Made by a program: the position numbers and the translations under genes. The notes under the pieces are model-generated. The model ran no database searches and was not told the DNA's origin. It saw only the letters and a list, made by a program, of their open reading frames with translations. From NCBI RefSeq assembly GCF_039555335.1, contig NC_092641.1, positions 30,502,848 to 30,566,847 of the forward strand: a stretch of DNA of 64,000 nucleotides, in the 5' to 3' direction. The stretch comes from Amphiura filiformis. Taxonomy: Eukaryota; Echinodermata; Ophiuroidea; Amphilepidida; Amphiuridae. Positions 58,782-64,000 of this stretch are shown here, piece after piece (the first letter of the stretch is position 1; each line of letters opens with the position of its first letter).

Positions 58782-58833
58782 GGAGGGTTTTTAAAACCCT
58801 CCAAATATTGTCATCTTAAAAGATGACAATATT
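58782..58833. repeat. Two adjacent perfect palindromes
   Basis: A 21-bp palindrome (ggagggttt centre ttaaaccctcc-like) at 58782-58802 is followed after one base by a 30-bp hairpin with 14-bp arms (aatattgtcatctt) at 58804-58833. Confidence 0.85.
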
Positions 58834-58839
58834 TTTTGA

Positions 58840-59551
58840 CCTATTGTTATATTATTTTGATTCTAAAAAATCTTGGTCCTAAGATTGTACCCAACAAATT
58901 GAAGCACCAGTAATGATGACTCTCCCAACATGGCATATACATCTAATACCTTTGGAACCATAAAATTAACCCTGTCATTTCTGCTTTTTGCCTATGAAGG
59001 AAAGGAGGGAGGAAGAAAGATAATAAAGAGACCAGTTGTTTTGCCCCACCCAGTTTGGAACCACCCACCCCTAGCGGCCAACCACCAGACCATGGATACT
59101 AGCAAGCCATGCGTGCGACTGTCGCCTGGCCAACAGTTCTGTAACTGTATCTTGTTTGGGAGGATTGCACAATCAGATCATGTGGGATGCATGGTCTTGC
59201 ATCAGGAGGGTGAAAGTGCATAGGAACAATGCCGGAAACTACGTCACGCTATTGTTCGACCTAGGCTACATATTTTTAACGCATGCGTGTTCGTCAATAC
59301 AGCTTTAGACTCCTCCACCTTCGCAACACGCAGTGCGTGGAGTGACTGGAATCACACTGACGGCGGAGGAGAATACTAGCTGGTCAAACAGTTTAATTCT
59401 ATCAAGCATATAATACCTAAGCAATCATCGTCATTTGATCTATTTACTCACAGAATATATTGTATACTCAAAATATAATTTTAAAATAGTAAACCTGTTA
59501 ACTTATATATTTGTGTACTAAAATATAAGGACATGTGATGTCGAAGACAAA
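58840..59551. other. Non-coding stretch, possible promoter near its end
   Basis: A CpG-containing patch at about 59230-59370 (including acgcatgcgt, NRF-1-like) precedes the candidate exon at 59552. Otherwise nothing recognised. Confidence 0.35.
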
Positions 59552-59690
59552 ATGGCCGCTAATCCGCCTATTGTGAGACCTAGGATACATATTTCGAAAG
59601 AGGGCAGCAGACTAGGATGCCTATCCCTTTGTCTATTATTCCTGCTTGCATTCTCTTTTACTGTATTGTTTTGTTTTATATGGTCTAGTA
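59552..59690 (+). CDS. Candidate first exon of a type II membrane protein (partial)
   Basis: An ATG in strong context (aaaATGG) opens a short frame: a 21-residue basic N-terminus (MAANPPIVRPRIHISKEG...), then about 22 hydrophobic residues (LGCLSLCLLFLLAFSF and on to FCFIW), then SSS at a good splice donor (agc|gtaagg). If not spliced the frame stops after 58 codons. A short basic tail and a single signal-anchor is the layout of Golgi glycosyltransferases and other type II proteins, but no catalytic exon was found within the remaining 4 kb. An in-frame stop lies upstream (59519). Evidence is composition and signals only. Confidence 0.35.
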
Positions 59691-59694
59691 GCGT

Positions 59695-60984
59695 AAGGGA
59701 TCTAGGCCCTATACCAAACTTGTTTTGAAGTGCGACTGAATAATGAACAGAAACCAAAATTGAAAATTGATCAGCGGTCCATTTCACTAAACTGTACAAA
59801 GCTTATAAGTCTCTAAATCATTCGTAACTTATGAGTCTGCAGTTCCATTTCACTAAATTTACGAACGGTACCATTAGCTACCCGTCGTAACAAGCAATAG
59901 GGATTTACTGAAATGGACAAATTCAGGGACATCAAAAACCAGTGTTCGGCCTAAAATATGTATAGTACAAGTCCCCCAACCAAAATTCCAGTTTTTAAAA
60001 TATATGTAATATATGCCTTAGAGTCAAGACCAGGAATTTATTAAAGAGCAAGTGTGAAAATCACTGCTTGTCCATGAAAATTTGTTACTCAAGTCAGCCA
60101 GATTGAAGAATCACTGCCAACTTCAATCCTATTAGTACTATTTGAATTGTAGAAGTAATCCCTGAATTAATCACCAGTTATTGATTTATGAATCTGAAAT
60201 CTTGGCCCCACCCAGCCTTATAAAAGTGTCACATGCATGTGGACCAGTCTAACATTAAATTTAAAATATTTTATTCTGTTACAAAATTTTGAATTTATTC
60301 TTTTACTGGAACTTTCTTGATTTTACTACAACTTGCTACATTGCATCTGATACCATCAGATAACCAGAGTCATGTGATACTTTCAAGGAATTTTCACTCG
60401 GGTCGGGCAGAAAGTTTTTAATTTCTTGATGGCCTGGTAACAAGTTGCAATAAAACCAAGTTGTAAGTTCCAGTATGAAGATTCAATTGCAAAACTTTGC
60501 ACTTTCAATGATCGAGTGGAGTTGAAAAATATTAAAAAACTGTAAAAAGGGCATTGTTTTTCTGCACATGTAAACCTTTTAAAGGGGGTCACAATTTGCT
60601 TCAAACTTGTTTGGGGGTCAAATTTGGTGCAATATTGCACTAAATCTAAATACCCCTAAGGCCCTAACTTGTGTTAGGGGTATTTTGAAAACATTAATGT
60701 TCATGTACCAAGTGAATACACCATACTATACTTTCTGATCACAAGTAAGAAGCACACCAGACATGATACATATTAAGTTTCTTTCACATTTTTATTATGT
60801 ACTTTATATATTATGTACATATAATTTGCAGCCGCATTCATACAAAAACGTAAGTAGATTTGCAATGAACAAGTTGTCATGTTTTTAAAGCACACATACT
60901 GTGGAAATTCTTGCGGGCAGGACATTTTCACTATTTTGAAAATTTGAATAATCAGGACACAAAATTGACCAGGTGGTGGTCGCA
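59695..60984. other. Non-coding stretch
   Basis: A loose inverted repeat ('actggaactt' near 60306 and 'aagttccagt' near 60465) and nothing else recognised. Confidence 0.4.
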
Positions 60985-61201
60985 TTGCATTCTCTAAATT
61001 CAGTAAATTTTCATCGTCAACCGTGTAATTGAATGGGATTATTTTGAAATTTTAAAACGCTTGAAATATCACAAACAAATAAGCCTATGTTAATAAATAA
61101 TATAAATTCAAGCTAAAACCGTTGGGGTTCGATAATGAACCCCACAAAACTAACCAAGTTGCTGGCTCGATCATGCCCGGGATCATGCCATTCACCGCCT
61201 G
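60985..61201 (+). repeat. Dispersed repeat, copy 2 (see 9537-9773)
   Basis: Shares 'gcattctctaaattcagtaa', the 'aagctaaaaccgttggggtt' palindrome region and the 'atcatgccattcaccgcc' end with copy 1. Confidence 0.7.
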
Positions 61202-61419
61202 AAATTGACAAATGGCCATGGGGATGAAAATTTGACTTTACCCTCCACACATACCGGTACATGCACACAAACTAAAAGGCTGGCTAAGCCACTGTTCCCT
61301 ATACTGGCCAATCTCATAAAAACTATTTTTGGGGGGAGAACAGTACTTTCAGACTCGCATTGTAGGGAGCCCATGGTAGGAGGGTCTTGCATATATCTGA
61401 TGACAATCATGACATCATG

Positions 61420-61577
61420 CAGGGCCTAGATTTTGACGAGAATCACAGAATGGATTCTTGTAATGTGTCTCGTAGGATTTAGTTGCGAGAATCAACTTCT
61501 CTCACTTTATCATACAATAAGTGCAGCAACTATGATGGATTTTGATTCTCGCAAACCAAGACGAAATCTAGGCCCTG
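61420..61577. mobile_element. 158-bp MITE with CAGGGCCTAGATTT ends
   Basis: CAGGGCCTAGATTTTGACGA and its complement bound a short element with inner 'gagaatc' / 'gattctc' pairing. No ORF. Confidence 0.85.
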
Positions 61578-62270
61578 TCAATGGCATCCAACAGTGAATT
61601 GGTAGTCGAGGGGGTGAGATTTATAGAAGGACACTACAAAATGTGCCAACATGTTTCCCCCGGATTGTAGATCTACGTTAATTGTTCTGCCATTATTTTC
61701 AGATAATAATAATAATAGCGACAAGGCACATATCCACTCAATTAAGAGCGCTCAAGGCACTAAAACAAAACAAACAAACAAAAACTAACAAGACAAAGAA
61801 AACTGGAACTAATATTATATTGGGAAATGTCATTTATTTTTTGCTTTCATTTTTTTCATACACAATCTTGCCACCAAGGTTTTTCTTAAGCAGAATTTTA
61901 TGTAGAATCATAATATCATGGGTGTCATTTTTTAAAAACTGTTCTTGGGTGTTTTTTTTGGCGGTTTTTGGCAACTATCATATTTTTCAATAATTCATAT
62001 GTTTTCAGCCCAATTTCCATTTTATTTGCTGTATAATATGAACTAATGTGTGCTGAATACTTTTTAAATAAAAATTAATGGTCAAATGTTATCCCAGAAG
62101 AAATTTGGACAGACACTTTTATCAAATTGGGTGATTGTAGGTGTTTTTGGGTGTTTTTTGGGTGCTTTTGGGTGCAATTTATAATGTATATATATAGAGT
62201 GTTTTCAAATGTGAAAAGATAACAAGTTTGTCACTATTCGCCGTAGAAGTGACATCATAATTGGATTAAC
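61578..62270. other. Non-coding stretch
   Basis: AT-rich with an (AAAC)n-like run near 61765-61785 and a 'gggtgttttt' run near 62140-62180. Confidence 0.4.
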
Positions 62271-62566
62271 TACCATAGCAATAGATATATACAATTTTTG
62301 ACTCTATCGCCCTGCATTACAAGCAGGTTGCACTCATCACCTGTGTATGTCTGCATTCATAGATTGAATATAATACCACTCTTTTCCAAAAATACTAATC
62401 TTACAGGTGCGAGTGATCAGCATGATATGAATATTCTATAGAGTTAGTTACGGTCCAGGTATTTCCCTGTTCTTTGACATCTATGTTTCAATGCATAGGT
62501 ACCACGTAAACTTTGTACAGTGCAGGGCGATATAGTCAACAATTGTATTCATCTGTTGCTATGGTA
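62271..62566. mobile_element. Inverted-repeat element with TACCATAGCAA ends
   Basis: About 47-bp arms: TACCATAGCAATAGATATAT...CGCCCTGCA matches TGCAGGGCGATATAG...GCTATGGTA inverted. No ORF. Confidence 0.8.
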
Positions 62567-63559
62567 GCCTTGCGTCACTTAAAGCTAATGCATGTACTTT
62601 TTGATACAAAATCTCGAGGGTAGGCCCTACTACCCAGTTTATAAGTCCTGTGGCCGTTTGATAATGACAATGTGCCACCTATCCTATCATACCGGGGTCA
62701 CAAGTAACATATTTATACATGTTTACAAAAATCCAGATGCAGCAGAAGGCGGCCATCTTGTTTTTCAAACTGGCGCCCATTTTGCAAAATATTTCCAATA
62801 TTTTTCAAACTGCCCCCTCCCAATGTGTTTATTGGCACAGTAGCAATGGTTTTATTGGCACAGTAGCATTTGTTTTAGGCTTGATGTATTAGTTTTATCA
62901 TGTTGGCATGCAGTAGCACCAATATTGATGATTTTCAAATTCAAAATGACCGCCAAGAATTCAAAATGGCCACCGAAATCAGTTTATTTCCTTCAATCAT
63001 ACAATGAGCCTATATCAAGCTGGTAAAATAGGAGATTAGACATGTGCCATGAATATTAAAATAATAACACACACAAATCCGATACTAAATGCACCCCCCC
63101 TTCTGCAAGTTGACCTATATCTGTTTATCACATTTAAATGATGACTTCATTTTGCATATTATAACATTTTAAAATGCCATAGAAAATGTTTCTTGGCCCA
63201 TATGTGTATCCTTTAAACAAGAACAAGAGCAGTTGGTGGTGCTAGTTTGGGCTGCAGGCTGTATCAATACATCCATAAGCCCATGGCAGCAGGGGAGGGG
63301 TTCTTCAAATATTTTGTACGGAGATGTGCCACACAGATTTTCGGATGCTGACTTTTCTATACCTTCTTTTTGCTGTTTCTGCAACCCATCAGGATACCAA
63401 TTTTTCACAAAATGCACCCAAATTTGCCCTAATTGGGTGCATTTAAGGGCACTTTTTGTCCTGATGTGCCCATTTGGTTGCATTGGTCTCCACTGAAAAC
63501 CCACCCATCGATATATCAATATTGCTAAAAAAATATACCCCCAAACCTGTACACCTTCA
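62567..63559. other. Non-coding stretch
   Basis: Contains a 150-codon minus-strand frame (63169-63621) with no recognisable domain and no splice or composition support; not called as a gene. Confidence 0.4.
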
Positions 63560-64000
63560 AACAGGACAAAAAAATTAGGGGTATTGAGAACTGCAGGGTA
63601 AAGGGTACCAAGTGATCCCACAAAAGGGTTATGGGTCCTGGGGGATGGACTTATATAGGGTTTCTAAGGATGGAGTTAGGGATACCAGGGATGGGATAAA
63701 GAGTACCGGAGAAACATTAGGTATATCAAGGATGGGGTTAGAAATACCAAGGACATGTTTAGGGGTGACCATGAAAGAAGGTTAGGTGTACCAATGACAG
63801 GGTTCCCCGAAGGTCCCAGGGACAGCAGTTTATGGGTCCAGGTGAAGGGATTAGGGGTTCTAGGGATGTGATTAGGGGTATCGACAATGGGGCTTGGGGT
63901 ATCAAGGAACAGGGTTAGGGATTCCGGAGACGAGGGTTAGGGGTTCCAGGAATGGGGAGAGCCCCATGGTCAGTGTTAGGGGATCTAGGGATATGGTAAG
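63560..64000. repeat. G-rich degenerate minisatellite with TTAGGG motifs
   Basis: Imperfect units of roughly 25-30 bp with the pattern gttaggggt(a/t)cca..gga repeat to the window end. TTAGGG or TTAGGGG occurs many times but not as a pure telomeric array. Confidence 0.75.

Noticed and set aside
58930-59223. 97-codon plus-strand frame
   Set aside because: No domain, weak start context and no splice signal I could support; possibly repeat-derived.
63169-63621. 150-codon minus-strand frame near the window end
   Set aside because: No recognisable domain, no splice or composition support, and it runs into the G-rich minisatellite.

Overview
The window is animal genomic DNA. It is AT-rich and intron-containing, and dense with inverted-repeat elements, minisatellites and retroelements. 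The CR1-like LINE with an N-terminal 2A-like peptide and a PHD-type finger is a kind known from echinoderms and other marine invertebrates. My best guess is therefore an echinoderm or related marine deuterostome. This is inference; the sequence cannot fix the species.

Three protein-coding loci are well supported, and all three are C2H2 zinc-finger genes of one family. Gene 1 (minus strand, 1-1955, 3' end outside the window) has six fingers followed by a long charged, probably coiled-coil tail. Gene 2 (plus, about 35336-37803) has 15 fingers. Gene 3 (plus, 52923-55789, two coding exons) has 13 fingers. All three share an N-terminal module before the fingers: a W-x-[DE]-L stretch, then an exactly spaced C-x-H-x16-H-x3-C signature with GMT-[WL]-[KE]-[DE]-I inside it. 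I do not recognise this module. It resembles, in position, lineage-specific leader domains such as ZAD, KRAB or SCAN, and it is the strongest candidate here for something undescribed. The encoded proteins are presumably nuclear DNA-binding regulators.

Between genes 1 and 2 lie a LINE reverse-transcriptase fragment (9943-10480), a complete LTR retrotransposon (11133-17432), and a 2A-bearing CR1-like LINE (about 17680-21885, minus, several frameshifts). The LTR element has 1.24-kb LTRs, an ATAT target duplication, a tRNA-Leu primer site and a gag ORF, but no pol. Further on are a 4.3-kb element with 500-bp inverted arms enclosing a second inverted-repeat element (23012-27309), three TTAA-bounded elements in a row (28027-30398) and another TTAA element (31300-31663).

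Between genes 2 and 3 are several MITE families: four copies of a GGGCTATTCC family, three of a TTAA/AGCC family counting the one near 8.5 kb, and others. There is also a 108-bp satellite (40631-41625) packed with TGACCT half-sites in DR4-like spacing, two small tandem repeats, and a broken minus-strand gene of an uncharacterised invertebrate family (51191-52195). Downstream of gene 3 are more inverted-repeat elements, a possible first coding exon of a type II membrane protein (59552-59690), and a G-rich TTAGGG-containing minisatellite that runs off the end (63560-64000).

Many small ORFs elsewhere lie in repeats or antisense to real genes and were not annotated. Several frame breaks, and about half of the LTR-LTR differences, are single-base indels, so sequencing or assembly error must be considered before calling any gene broken.
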